Of a stretch of DNA of 9,734 nucleotides, positions 1 to 6,107 are shown in pieces (the first letter of the stretch is position 1; each line of letters begins with the position of its first letter). Source of the DNA: an uncultured Gemmatimonadales bacterium (GTDB lineage Bacteria > Gemmatimonadota > Gemmatimonadetes > Longimicrobiales > Gaopeijiaceae); NCBI GenBank assembly GCA_937982605.1, contig CALJLC010000059.1, forward strand, positions 1 through 9,734, in the 5' to 3' direction. The notes under the pieces are model-generated. The model was not told the origin of the DNA and ran no database searches. It saw only the letters and a list, made by a program, of their open reading frames with translations. The translations under genes were made by a program, and so were the position numbers.

Positions 1-1074
1 CAGGACCGCTTCACGATCGACACGAACCGGCTGTACTTCGCCGGATTCTCCGGTACCGCACGGACGTCGTGGCTCTTCGCGCTCCGCTTCGCGCCGTACA
101 CCGCGGGCATCGTCGCGATGGGCGCGGGGCTGCCCTGGCCCACCCTCGCCGCGCAGCTGGAGCCCGGCGAGATCTTCTCCTTCGCGTACTACGGGGGCAC
201 GGGGGACCTGGACTACAACTGGGAGGAGGTCCGGACCCTCGACGAGCGACTGGACCGCTACGGCTCGCCGCACTTCGTCGACGAATGGCGCGGACCCCAC
301 GCGTGGCCTCCCGAGGAGGTCTTCACCCGGGCGCTCGAGTGGCTGGACACGCAGGCGGTGCGGGCCGGGCGAGCGCAGCGCTCGGCCGCCGAGCTGGAGG
401 CGCGCTACCGGAGCGGCCTGGAGCACGGGCGCGCCCTCGAGGCCGAGGGCCGGATCCTCATGGCCTGGCGCGTCTATTCGAGCCTCGTGGCGGACTACGC
501 CGGACTCCTCAACATCGTGGAGGCCGCGGAGGCGGAGGCCCGGCTCGAGGCGTCGACGGAGCTGCGCTCGGCCCGGGAGGGCTTCTCCCGAACCCTCGAG
601 GAGCGCGCCGCCTTCGACCGCCGCATGGCGGACTGGCTCGCGCGGGCTCGCGAGTCCGCGCGACCGCGCGACGTCGAGGCGGGCGTGGCCTCGCTCGACC
701 TCCGGCGTCTCGTCACGCGGGCCGCCGACGGGGAAGACCCGCTCGCCGCGGCCGCGGCCGGGCGGAGGCTGGCCGCGGTCCACGTCCGGGCGTCGTTCTA
801 CGAGCCGTCCGCCCACATGGAGCGCGGCGAATTCGAGCTGGCCGAGGCGTACTACCGCGTGGCGGCCGTCATCGCGCCGGACGACCCCGATGTGCTCCTG
901 GGGCTCGCGCGTTGCGCCGCTCAGCTGGGCCGACCGGACGAGGCGTTCGAGGTGCTCCAGCGGGCTGCCGGGGCACCCGGGCTCACGCGCACGGCCGCCG
1001 AATCGGACCGGTATCTGGAGCCGCTGAGGCAGGATCCGCGCTGGCCGTCGCTCTGGCCGCGCCTCTCCGGCTGA
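1..1074 (+). CDS. Alpha/beta-hydrolase-like protein with C-terminal TPR region (5' end missing)
   Basis: The frame is open from base 1 and ends at TGA 1072-1074, leaving 357 residues; the true start lies outside the window. The visible N-terminal part looks like the second half of an alpha/beta hydrolase of the dienelactone-hydrolase/PHB-depolymerase-like type: a nucleophile elbow GFSGTAR (Ser17 of the fragment), a strand followed by GGTGDLDYN (candidate acid Asp69) and GPHAWPPEE with candidate catalytic His100, followed by the usual ALEWL helix. After about residue 110 comes a long Ala/Arg/Glu-rich helical region, then about residues 264-327 read as two TPR-like helix pairs (GEFELAEAYYRVAAVIAPDD; LGRPDEAFEVLQRA). 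Substrate cannot be predicted. A methionine at 118 opens a shorter frame, but starting there would discard the nucleophile elbow, so it is not the start. The fold call is fairly firm; enzymatic activity is inferred. Confidence 0.75.
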   Translation, partial: QDRFTIDTNRLYFAGFSGTARTSWLFALRFAPYTAGIVAMGAGLPWPTLAAQLEPGEIFSFAYYGGTGDLDYNWEEVRTLDERLDRYGSPHFVDEWRGPHAWPPEEVFTRALEWLDTQAVRAGRAQRSAAELEARYRSGLEHGRALEAEGRILMAWRVYSSLVADYAGLLNIVEAAEAEARLEASTELRSAREGFSRTLEERAAFDRRMADWLARARESARPRDVEAGVASLDLRRLVTRAADGEDPLAAAAAGRRLAAVHVRASFYEPSAHMERGEFELAEAYYRVAAVIAPDDPDVLLGLARCAAQLGRPDEAFEVLQRAAGAPGLTRTAAESDRYLEPLRQDPRWPSLWPRLSG

Positions 1075-1101
1075 CCGGGCCCCGGTCGCTCACCCCCGGA
1101 G
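1065..1101. terminator. Nested GC-rich dyad at the convergent gene ends
   Basis: GACCGGG and CCCGGTC (1073-1079 and 1081-1087) form a near-perfect palindrome across the 15-bp gap between the two stop codons, and an outer pair CTCCGG/CCGGAG (1065-1070, 1096-1101) surrounds it. The position between convergent genes fits a bidirectional terminator, but no T-run follows on either strand, so function is inferred. Confidence 0.35.
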
Positions 1102-2607
1102 CGCCTCGAGGAACGCGGGGCCGTACTTCTCGAGCTTAGCGGGCCCCACGCCCGAGACGTCGAGCAGCGCCGCCTCGGTCGTCGGGCGCCGCTCCGCCAT
1201 CTCGACCAGCACCTTGTCGCTGAAGACGATGTAGGCGGGCACGCCCTGCCGATCGGCGAGATCCTTCCGAAGCGCGCGCAACTGCTCGAAGAGCGCCTGC
1301 CCCTCCGGAGTCAGCGCCTCGGCCGCCCGGCTGCGCGCGGCGCTCTTGCCGCCCGCGCCCCGGACGGGGCCGAGCGCGGACATCGACTCGGCGGCGATCT
1401 CGGCGGTGCGCCGGCCCGTGCAGACGTCGCACGACGCTCCGCACGGCCCCATCGACTCGTCGAAGTGTGCGAGGATCGCCTGATGGCGACACCGGCCCGA
1501 CTCCACGAGTCGAAAGAGGTCGACCGTGGCCTGTCGCTTGAGCGCCCAGAGCTCCGGGTCGTCGATCTCGTCCAGGAAGCGCTCGTGCAGCTTCACGTCG
1601 GCCCACGAGTAGAAGAGGAAGCAGTCGCTCGGCAGGCCGTCGCGTCCGGCCCGTCCGATCTCCTGATACCACGACTCGACGTCCTTGGGCATGTCCCGGT
1701 GGATCACGAAGCGGACGTCGGGCTTGTCGATCCCCATCCCGAAGGCGACGGTGGCGACCACGACGTCGACCTCGTCGTACTGGAACGCCTCCTGGTTGCG
1801 CTGCCGCTCGTCGGCCGGGAGACCGGCGTGGTACGGCAGCGCCCGCACCCCGTTCGCGCGCAGGAACTCCGCCGTCTGCTCGACCGAGCGTCGGCTCAGG
1901 CAATACACGATCCCCGACTCCCCCTCGCGGCGCTTGACCAGCGAGAGGATCTCCTTGCGGGTGTTGCCCTTTCCCTTCTTCCGGCAGCCGACGAGGAGAT
2001 TCCGGCGGAAGAACGATCCCTTGAATCCGGCCGGCTTCGACATGCCCAGCTGCCGGAGGATGTCTCGGGCCACCCTCCGTGTGGCGGTGGCCGTCAACGC
2101 GAGTACCGGCACCTCGAGGCCGTCCTTGAGCCGGTGCAGCCGTCGGTAGGAGGGACGGAAGTCGTGACCCCACTGGCTGATGCAGTGGGCCTCGTCCACG
2201 ACGAGCAGGGAGATCGGACAGCCCTGGACGAAGTCGCGCAGCCGGCCGTCCAGGGCCTCGGGCGCCAGGTACACCAGCTCGTACTCCCCGCGCCTGAGCG
2301 CGGCCAGGCGAGCCTCACGCTCGCCCCGCTCCAGCGTCGAGTTGATCTCCGCCGCCCGGAAGCCGAACTCCTTCAGGGCGTCGACCTGGTCCTTCATGAG
2401 GCTGATCAGCGGGGAGATCACGAGCACCGTGCCGTCGAGCATGCGCGCGGGCAGCTGGTAGGTGAGCGACTTCCCCGCCCCGGTGGGCATCACCGCGATG
2501 CAGTCACGTCCCGCCAGCACCGCCTCGATCACCTCCTCCTGACCAGGACGGAAGCCGTCGAACCCGAAGACTTCCCGGAGTACGTGCAGAGGCTGGGCGT
2601 CGGACAC
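1090..2607 (-). CDS. recQ: ATP-dependent DNA helicase RecQ, short form without winged helix
   Basis: A 505-residue superfamily 2 3'-5' DNA helicase of recombination and repair. Visible motifs in order: FRPGQ (motif 0, 19-23), MPTGAGKS (Walker A, 40-47), ISPLISLMKDQ (Ia, 64-74), DEAHCISQWGHDFRPSYR (motif II and aromatic-rich loop, from 138), LTATAT (III), GIVYCLSRRSVE (IV), VATVAFGMGIDKPDVRFVIH (V) and QEIGRAGRDG (VI). A zinc-binding set follows (Cys373, Cys389, Cys393, Cys396), then only about 35 residues of linker and an HRDC domain (about 432-505). E. coli RecQ is about 610 residues and has a winged helix between zinc site and HRDC; that domain appears absent. The GTG at 2607 was chosen because the homology begins just after it; no clear Shine-Dalgarno precedes it. 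The open frame runs on to 3477, but that part is antisense to the next gene. Confidence 0.95.
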   Translation of the reverse strand: MSDAQPLHVLREVFGFDGFRPGQEEVIEAVLAGRDCIAVMPTGAGKSLTYQLPARMLDGTVLVISPLISLMKDQVDALKEFGFRAAEINSTLERGEREARLAALRRGEYELVYLAPEALDGRLRDFVQGCPISLLVVDEAHCISQWGHDFRPSYRRLHRLKDGLEVPVLALTATATRRVARDILRQLGMSKPAGFKGSFFRRNLLVGCRKKGKGNTRKEILSLVKRREGESGIVYCLSRRSVEQTAEFLRANGVRALPYHAGLPADERQRNQEAFQYDEVDVVVATVAFGMGIDKPDVRFVIHRDMPKDVESWYQEIGRAGRDGLPSDCFLFYSWADVKLHERFLDEIDDPELWALKRQATVDLFRLVESGRCRHQAILAHFDESMGPCGASCDVCTGRRTAEIAAESMSALGPVRGAGGKSAARSRAAEALTPEGQALFEQLRALRKDLADRQGVPAYIVFSDKVLVEMAERRPTTEAALLDVSGVGPAKLEKYGPAFLEALRG

Positions 2608-2700
2608 GGGGCGGCGGCTCGGGCGGCGGGACGTCGGAAGGTACCGAAGCCACCGAGACGACGGGATGGCCGCATGCCGCGCCCGTCGGATGGAAAACCG

Positions 2701-2733
2701 TTGACAGGGCGCACCATCGGGTGCGTGTTGGAT
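2701..2733 (+). promoter_or_regulatory. Candidate promoter of the outer-membrane protein gene, with operator-like dyad
   Basis: A perfect TTGACA lies at 2701-2706. No good -10 hexamer sits at the ideal 17-nt spacing; the nearest weak candidates are TGTTGG (2726-2731) and TTGGAT (2728-2733). Within the spacer lies an inverted repeat CGCACC-ATCG-GGTGCG (2710-2725), placed where a repressor or activator could act. The site is about 35-70 nt upstream of the ATG at 2770. The -35 match is direct; promoter function and control are inferred. Confidence 0.35.
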
Positions 2734-2756
2734 GCGACCCGCCCAGCACCCGAATC

Positions 2757-2761
2757 GGAGG
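2757..2761 (+). promoter_or_regulatory. Ribosome binding site of the outer-membrane protein gene
   Basis: GGAGG, inside the purine run GGAGGGAAGG, sits 8 nt before ATG 2770. It fixes this start within an open frame that extends much further upstream (to 1465) only because that part is antisense to recQ. Confidence 0.8.
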
Positions 2762-2769
2762 GAAGGTCC

Positions 2770-3426
2770 ATGAAACGCATCCACCCGCTCCTCACCGCGC
2801 TCCTCGCCCTGGCGCTCGTTGCCGCGGCCGTGCCCGTCGGCGCCCAGATGAACCTCGGCCTCAGCGCCGGCTTCGTCTCCGCCACGTTCACCGGAGACGG
2901 CGTGTCCGACCTGGACCCTGGGTCCGTCAACGGATTCTCCGTGGGAGCCTGGCTGGGCATTCCGCTGGGCGGGCGCGTGTCCCTGGCGCCCGGAGCGTAC
3001 TACGTCAAGAAAGGCGCCTCCGGCGACGAGCCGGGGACGGGCACGCTCACCTTCGACGTCGGCTATCTCGAGATCCCCGTCCTCCTCGCCGTCCGGCTCA
3101 CGCCCGACGACAGCAGCGTGGGCTTCACGCTCTTCGCCGGGCCCGAGGTGGCGATCGAGGTCGGCTGCGACATCACGGTGGAGAGCGGCACCCTGACGGC
3201 CACCGCGTCGTGCGACGACGCCGGCTTCGACGAGCGGAAGACGCTGGACTTCGGAGCCCTGGCCGGTGCGGGGGTTCAGTTCCCGATCGGCGAGCGCCTC
3301 GGGCTGGTTCTCAACGGCGGCATCGACCTCGGGCTGCGCTCGCTCGATGACAGCACGGATCCCGAAGACATCAAGAACCGCGCGTTCTTCGGCTCCGTGG
3401 CCGTGGTGCTCCCTCTGGGAGGCTGA
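2770..3426 (+). CDS. Secreted outer-membrane beta-barrel protein (porin family type)
   Basis: A 218-residue protein beginning with a clear signal peptide: MKR, a hydrophobic run of Leu/Ala/Val, and VGA before Gln26 as a probable signal peptidase I site (cleavage near residue 25). The mature part is Gly-rich and alternates polar and hydrophobic residues as transmembrane beta strands do (for example LGLSAGFVSATF, GFSVGAWLGIPL, SLAPGAYYVKKG, GYLEIPVLLAVRL, GFTLFAGPEVAIEV, LGLVLNGGIDLGL, RAFFGSVAVVLPL). This matches the small 8-stranded OMP_b-brl_2/PorT-like class common in Bacteroidota and Gemmatimonadota. Two cysteines, in GCDITV and ASCDDAG, bracket one acidic loop and could form a disulfide. 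The protein ends in LPLGG and not in the terminal aromatic typical of many barrel proteins. The ligand or role is unknown. It is transcribed alone, divergent from recQ. Confidence 0.85.
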   Translation: MKRIHPLLTALLALALVAAAVPVGAQMNLGLSAGFVSATFTGDGVSDLDPGSVNGFSVGAWLGIPLGGRVSLAPGAYYVKKGASGDEPGTGTLTFDVGYLEIPVLLAVRLTPDDSSVGFTLFAGPEVAIEVGCDITVESGTLTATASCDDAGFDERKTLDFGALAGAGVQFPIGERLGLVLNGGIDLGLRSLDDSTDPEDIKNRAFFGSVAVVLPLGG

Positions 3427-3439
3427 CGCGCGCACGCTT

Positions 3440-3474
3440 CGCCTCGAGGCGGTCCCGGCGGCCGCCCCGAGGCG
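3440..3474. terminator. GC-rich hairpin between convergent genes
   Basis: CGCCTCG-a-GGCGG (3440-3452) pairs with CCGCC-c-CGAGGCG (3462-3474), giving a 12-bp stem with one internal mismatch and a 9-nt loop. It lies 13 nt after the barrel-protein stop and 15 nt beyond the DUF971 stop on the other strand, the expected place for a bidirectional terminator. No T-run follows, so it would be an atypical intrinsic terminator. Confidence 0.5.
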
Positions 3475-3489
3475 CACGCGCCCGGGACG

Positions 3490-3810
3490 TCACTCCTGCG
3501 CGGCGTCCGCGATACCGCGCAGGTGTTCCCACGTGTAGAAGCCGGTGGAGTGACCGTCGCTCCACATGAACTGGAGGGCGTACCGGCCCACGTAGTGGAT
3601 GGCGGTGGGATACACGTCGGGGCGCACCGTGCCGGGATCGAGCGTGCGGACTCCGGTCACCTCGTCGACGCACCCCGCGCACGGACAGGCGAGGCGGAGG
3701 TCTCGCGGCCAGTACTCCGAGATCGCTCCGTCGCCCCAGCGGATGCGCAGCCGCTGCTCGTCCTCCGTGGGGCCGACCTCCTCGGCCACGTGGCGGGGGT
3801 CGCGCCTCAT
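3490..3810 (-). CDS. DUF971 (gamma-butyrobetaine hydroxylase N-terminal-like) zinc-binding protein
   Basis: A 106-residue cytoplasmic protein consisting of one DUF971/GBBH-like N-terminal domain: LRIRWGDGAISEYWPRDLRL followed by CPCAGC (Cys42, Cys44, Cys47), then TGVRTLDPG, a YVGRYALQFMWSDGHSTGFYTWEHL segment and His87. The three cysteines plus the histidine match the zinc ligands of the N-terminal domain of gamma-butyrobetaine hydroxylase; no 2-oxoglutarate oxygenase domain follows. In other bacteria this domain occurs alone or fused to Mrp/ApbC-type iron-sulfur carriers, so a role in metal or Fe-S handling is possible but unproven. The ATG at 3810 overlaps the rdgB stop in ATGA, implying translational coupling. 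An in-frame ATG at 3861 would extend the protein into rdgB and lacks homology support. It is the last gene of the minus-strand train. Confidence 0.88.
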   Translation of the reverse strand: MRRDPRHVAEEVGPTEDEQRLRIRWGDGAISEYWPRDLRLACPCAGCVDEVTGVRTLDPGTVRPDVYPTAIHYVGRYALQFMWSDGHSTGFYTWEHLRGIADAAQE

Positions 3811-4448
3811 GGCCGAAGCCGGGCGCGCAGGAGGTCGGCAAGCTGCCGGAACGCCGCGCACCGATGGCTGCGGGCGTCCTTCTCCTCGGGGGTGAGCTCG
3901 GCGTAGGTGCGGTCCGTGCCCGGCACGAGCACGTGCGGATCGTAGCCGAAGCCGCCGCTCCCGCGGGGCTCGTCCACGATGACGCCGGGCGCCTCGCCAC
4001 GGACCAGGATCTCCTCCCCGCCCTCGTCGAGGAGGACGGCCACGCAGACATAGCGCGCGGTGCGGCGTTCCGGCGGCATGCCGCGGAGTCGGTCGACCAG
4101 GTGCCGGTTGTTCGCGTCGTCGAGTGTCTGGCCCTCCGACCCCTCCCCGTCGACGCCCGCGTCGGGAGCGAAGCGCTTCGAGCGGACCCCCGGCGCCCCG
4201 TCGAGGGCGTCGACCGCGATCCCCGAATCGTCGGCGACGGTGGGAAGGCCCGACCGCTCCCTGAAGTATCGCGCCTTGGAGCGCGCGTTCTCCTCGAAGG
4301 TGTCGTACGGCTCGAGTCCGTCTTCAGCCGGGTCCCGCGGGACCCCCGCCTCGTCCGGGTCGAGGACGTCGAGTCCGGGCACGGTGGCGAGGATCCGCCG
4401 GATCTCCCGCATCTTCCCCCCGCTCCGCGTGGCGACGAGGAGCTTCAA
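3807..4448 (-). CDS. rdgB: XTP/dITP diphosphatase (RdgB/HAM1 family)
   Basis: A 213-residue house-cleaning enzyme that hydrolyses dITP, dXTP and ITP to monophosphates and pyrophosphate, keeping deaminated purines out of DNA and RNA. Family landmarks: LVATRSGGKMREI near the N-terminus, TFEENARSKA (50-59), VADDSGIAVDALDGAPGVRS (71-90, with the metal/catalytic Asp pair DDSG), GSGGFGYDP (163-171), AELTPEEKDARSHR (183-196) with the SHR purine-recognition motif. The usual T-x-N-x-x-K signature reads T-R-S-G-G-K, so Asn is replaced by Ser. The start is a TTG at 4448 that overlaps the rph stop (TTGA) and lies exactly where homology begins; the longer open frame to 5045 is antisense-frame read-through of rph. 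Length is a little above the roughly 200 residues usual. Highly confident as family member. Confidence 0.95.
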   Translation of the reverse strand: MKLLVATRSGGKMREIRRILATVPGLDVLDPDEAGVPRDPAEDGLEPYDTFEENARSKARYFRERSGLPTVADDSGIAVDALDGAPGVRSKRFAPDAGVDGEGSEGQTLDDANNRHLVDRLRGMPPERRTARYVCVAVLLDEGGEEILVRGEAPGVIVDEPRGSGGFGYDPHVLVPGTDRTYAELTPEEKDARSHRCAAFRQLADLLRARLRP

Positions 4449-5164
4449 CGGGACCCCAGCGCGCGAGCCTGCGCGGCGAGGAGGGAGTCGATCCCTGCCA
4501 TGCCGAGGTCCATGAGCGTGTCCAGCTGGGCCCTCGGGAACGGGTCGCCCTCGGCGGTGCCCTGGACCTCCACAAGCCCCCCGCTCTCGGTGGCCACCAG
4601 GTTCATGTCGACCTGCGCGGACGAGTCCTCGCGGTAGTCGAGGTCGAGGCAGGGAGATCCGCCGACGATGCCGACGCTGACCGCCGCCACGCGCTCGCGC
4701 ATCGGCCCGCGCTCGACCAGGCCCTCCCCGAGCATCCAGCGGAAGGCGAGCTCGAGCGCGACGCACGCTCCCGTGATCGCGGCGGTTCGGGTTCCGCCGT
4801 CGGCCTGGAGCACGTCGCAGTCGACGGTGATCGTGTGCTGGCCCATCTCGTGCATCGCGGTGACCGACCGGAGCGAGCGCCCGATGAGACGCTGGATCTC
4901 CTGGGTTCGGCCCTTGGGTCCGTTTCGCTCGCGGCTCGTCCGGGTGTGCGTGGCACGCGGAAGCATCGCGTACTCGGCGGTGACCCACCCCGCCCCGCTC
5001 CGCTCCCGCCAGGCGGGCACGCCTTCGACGACGCTCGCCGTGCACAGCACCCTCGTCTCCCCGGTGGCGATCAGGCAGGAGCCTTCGGCGTAGGGAGCCA
5101 CGTCGATCTCGATCGAGACCGGTCGACCCTGATCGGGACGCCGCCCGTCGTGTCGGTCACTCAT
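4445..5164 (-). CDS. rph: Ribonuclease PH
   Basis: A 239-residue phosphorolytic 3'-5' exoribonuclease that trims tRNA precursors, releasing nucleoside diphosphates; it normally forms a hexamer. It aligns from end to end with E. coli RNase PH: AEGSCLIATGETRVLCTAS (26-44), EGVPAWRE, GWVTAEYAMLPRATHTRTSRE (59-79), GRTQEIQRLIGRSLR (85-99), TVDCDVLQADGGTRTAAITG (113-132, including the phosphate-binding GTRT), AAVSVGIV, DYREDSSAQVDMN (176-188, carrying the conserved acidic metal/catalytic residues) and EVQGTAEGDPF (199-209). The ATG at 5164 has an AGAGGA ribosome binding site. It follows the hemC-like gene after 57 nt that include a strong hairpin, and its stop overlaps the TTG start of rdgB. No missing domain or odd residue was noticed. 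Confidence 0.97.
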   Translation of the reverse strand: MSDRHDGRRPDQGRPVSIEIDVAPYAEGSCLIATGETRVLCTASVVEGVPAWRERSGAGWVTAEYAMLPRATHTRTSRERNGPKGRTQEIQRLIGRSLRSVTAMHEMGQHTITVDCDVLQADGGTRTAAITGACVALELAFRWMLGEGLVERGPMRERVAAVSVGIVGGSPCLDLDYREDSSAQVDMNLVATESGGLVEVQGTAEGDPFPRAQLDTLMDLGMAGIDSLLAAQARALGSR

Positions 5165-5170
5165 CTGCGT

Positions 5171-5176
5171 TCCTCT
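5171..5176 (-). promoter_or_regulatory. Ribosome binding site of rph
   Basis: AGAGGA on the minus strand ends 6 nt before the ATG at 5164. It lies just downstream of the intergenic hairpin, so the site would be free even if the hairpin forms. Confidence 0.65.
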
Positions 5177-5185
5177 GGCGATGGT

Positions 5186-5208
5186 CGCGCCCGGGAGACC
5201 CGGGCGCG
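5186..5208 (-). terminator. Perfect 10-bp hairpin between hemC-like gene and rph
   Basis: On either strand CGCGCCCGGG and CCCGGGCGCG form a perfect 10-bp stem around a 3-nt loop. It sits 13 nt after the hemC-like stop and 10 nt before the rph ribosome binding site. No U-run follows on the minus strand, so it may act as an attenuator, a weak terminator or a 3'-end-stabilising structure that separates expression of the two blocks. Confidence 0.5.
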
Positions 5209-5221
5209 GTCGAACGGAGGC

Positions 5222-6070
5222 CTACCCTGCGCGGGCGACGACGAGCCCGTAGCCGCGTGATCGCATCTCCCGGGCGACCGCACCTCCGAGCGCCTCGGGC
5301 TCGTCCAGCGGACCGGTGCGATCCGAGCGGACCAGGCGGGTCCCGTCGGGGCTGACGGCGCCGGCCCAGAGCCGGATCCACCGCCCCGACGGTTGGGCCA
5401 CGCAGCCGAACGGAGCGTCCGGCCCGGCGTCGAGCGCCTCGAGCAGCGCCAGCTCCGCGCGCAGCGCGGTGCGCGTCGGCAGGTGATCGAGCGCGGTCGC
5501 TTCGGCGATCGGATGTCGGGCCACGAGCGCGACCACTCCCTGACCGGGCTCCGGGAGCCAGGCCCGGGCGTCGAGCGCCTCGACCGCCGCGTCCGCCAGC
5601 CCCGCGTGCCGGGCCTCCAGCGCCGACATGATCATCGCGTCGGCCACGCCCTCCGTCTCCCGAGCCGTCCCGGGCGGCGGGAGCTCGACGACCTCGGCGT
5701 CCGGTCGGTGGGCGCGCAGGAAGGCACGCCGTCGCGCGCCCGACACGCCGACGCGGGCCCCGTGCGGGAGGTCGTGAAGGCTCCGCGAGGGACCGGCCGG
5801 TGCCACCAGGACGTCCCGGACCTCTTCCCGGGGCAGCACCGCGACCGTCGTCAGGTCGTCCGGAGCGCTTCCCCGCAGCGCATGGATCCCGACCAGGGCG
5901 AGATCGACGGTTCCGGCCCGGAGGGCGCCGAAGGGATCGGCGTGGGAGCGGACGCCGTCCTCCGCGCCGGTGCCCGACGACTCGACGTCGACGCCGGCCT
6001 TCATCAGCCGCTCCAGCACCCGGGTCGTCTGCATCGCCACGTCGGGATGGGTGATGAGCCTGGCGGTCAC
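5222..6070 (-). CDS. hemC: Divergent hydroxymethylbilane synthase-like (HemC-like) protein, degenerate active site
   Basis: A 282-residue protein resembling porphobilinogen deaminase, the tetrapyrrole-pathway enzyme that joins four porphobilinogens on a cysteine-bound dipyrromethane cofactor. Matches: RLITHPDVAMQ at the N-terminus (compare RIATRxSxLALxQ), LVGIHALRG (59-67), VGVSGARRR (107-115; compare GTSSLRR), LPEPGQGVV (172-180), LRAELALLEAL and FGCVAQPSG (221-229), where Cys223 corresponds to the cofactor cysteine (E. coli Cys242). By eye, the catalytic Asp84 of the HSMKDVP motif is Gly67, Lys83 is Arg66, Arg11 is His8, the GGKGLF loop is missing and the RGNVGTR motif reads as PPPGTAR. It is about 30 residues shorter than E. 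coli HemC. The GTG at 6070 has a GGGAG site 6 nt upstream and fits the homology. The fold assignment is good, but normal catalysis is doubtful; it may be a much-diverged enzyme or a repurposed relative. No other heme genes are in view. Confidence 0.68.
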   Translation of the reverse strand: MTARLITHPDVAMQTTRVLERLMKAGVDVESSGTGAEDGVRSHADPFGALRAGTVDLALVGIHALRGSAPDDLTTVAVLPREEVRDVLVAPAGPSRSLHDLPHGARVGVSGARRRAFLRAHRPDAEVVELPPPGTARETEGVADAMIMSALEARHAGLADAAVEALDARAWLPEPGQGVVALVARHPIAEATALDHLPTRTALRAELALLEALDAGPDAPFGCVAQPSGRWIRLWAGAVSPDGTRLVRSDRTGPLDEPEALGGAVAREMRSRGYGLVVARAG

Positions 6071-6076
6071 GGCGCG

Positions 6077-6081
6077 CTCCC
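6077..6081 (-). promoter_or_regulatory. Ribosome binding site of the hemC-like gene
   Basis: GGGAG on the minus strand lies 6 nt before GTG 6070 and supports that start over any upstream one. It is 2 nt downstream of the intergenic hairpin at 6084-6107. Confidence 0.6.
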
Positions 6082-6083
6082 AA

Positions 6084-6107
6084 CGCCGGCCGCCGATCCG
6101 GCCGGCG
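6084..6107 (-). terminator. Perfect 9-bp hairpin between antiporter subunit gene and hemC-like gene
   Basis: CGCCGGCCG and CGGCCGGCG form a perfect 9-bp stem with a 6-nt loop, starting 6 nt after the stop of the upstream antiporter gene. It lacks a U-run. By position it could end or attenuate the antiporter transcript, or protect its 3' end. Confidence 0.45.

Noticed and set aside
69..1139. 356-residue Arg/Gly-rich plus-strand frame overlapping the hydrolase gene
   Set aside because: Low-complexity shadow frame; the other plus frame carries the hydrolase and TPR motifs.
1465..2769. Plus-strand extension of the outer-membrane protein frame (653 residues)
   Set aside because: It is antisense to recQ, has no homology and would bury the signal peptide; the ATG at 2770 has a strong RBS.
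2608..2769. Promoter for recQ on the minus strand
   Set aside because: No convincing -35/-10 pair or Shine-Dalgarno was found on that strand in the divergent spacer.
2608..3477. N-terminal extension of RecQ to 795 residues
   Set aside because: The added part is antisense to the barrel-protein gene and resembles no domain; RecQ homology starts right after GTG 2607.
5157..6083. 308-residue Arg-rich minus-strand frame over the hemC-like gene
   Set aside because: Shadow frame of the HemC-like protein; no recognisable motif.
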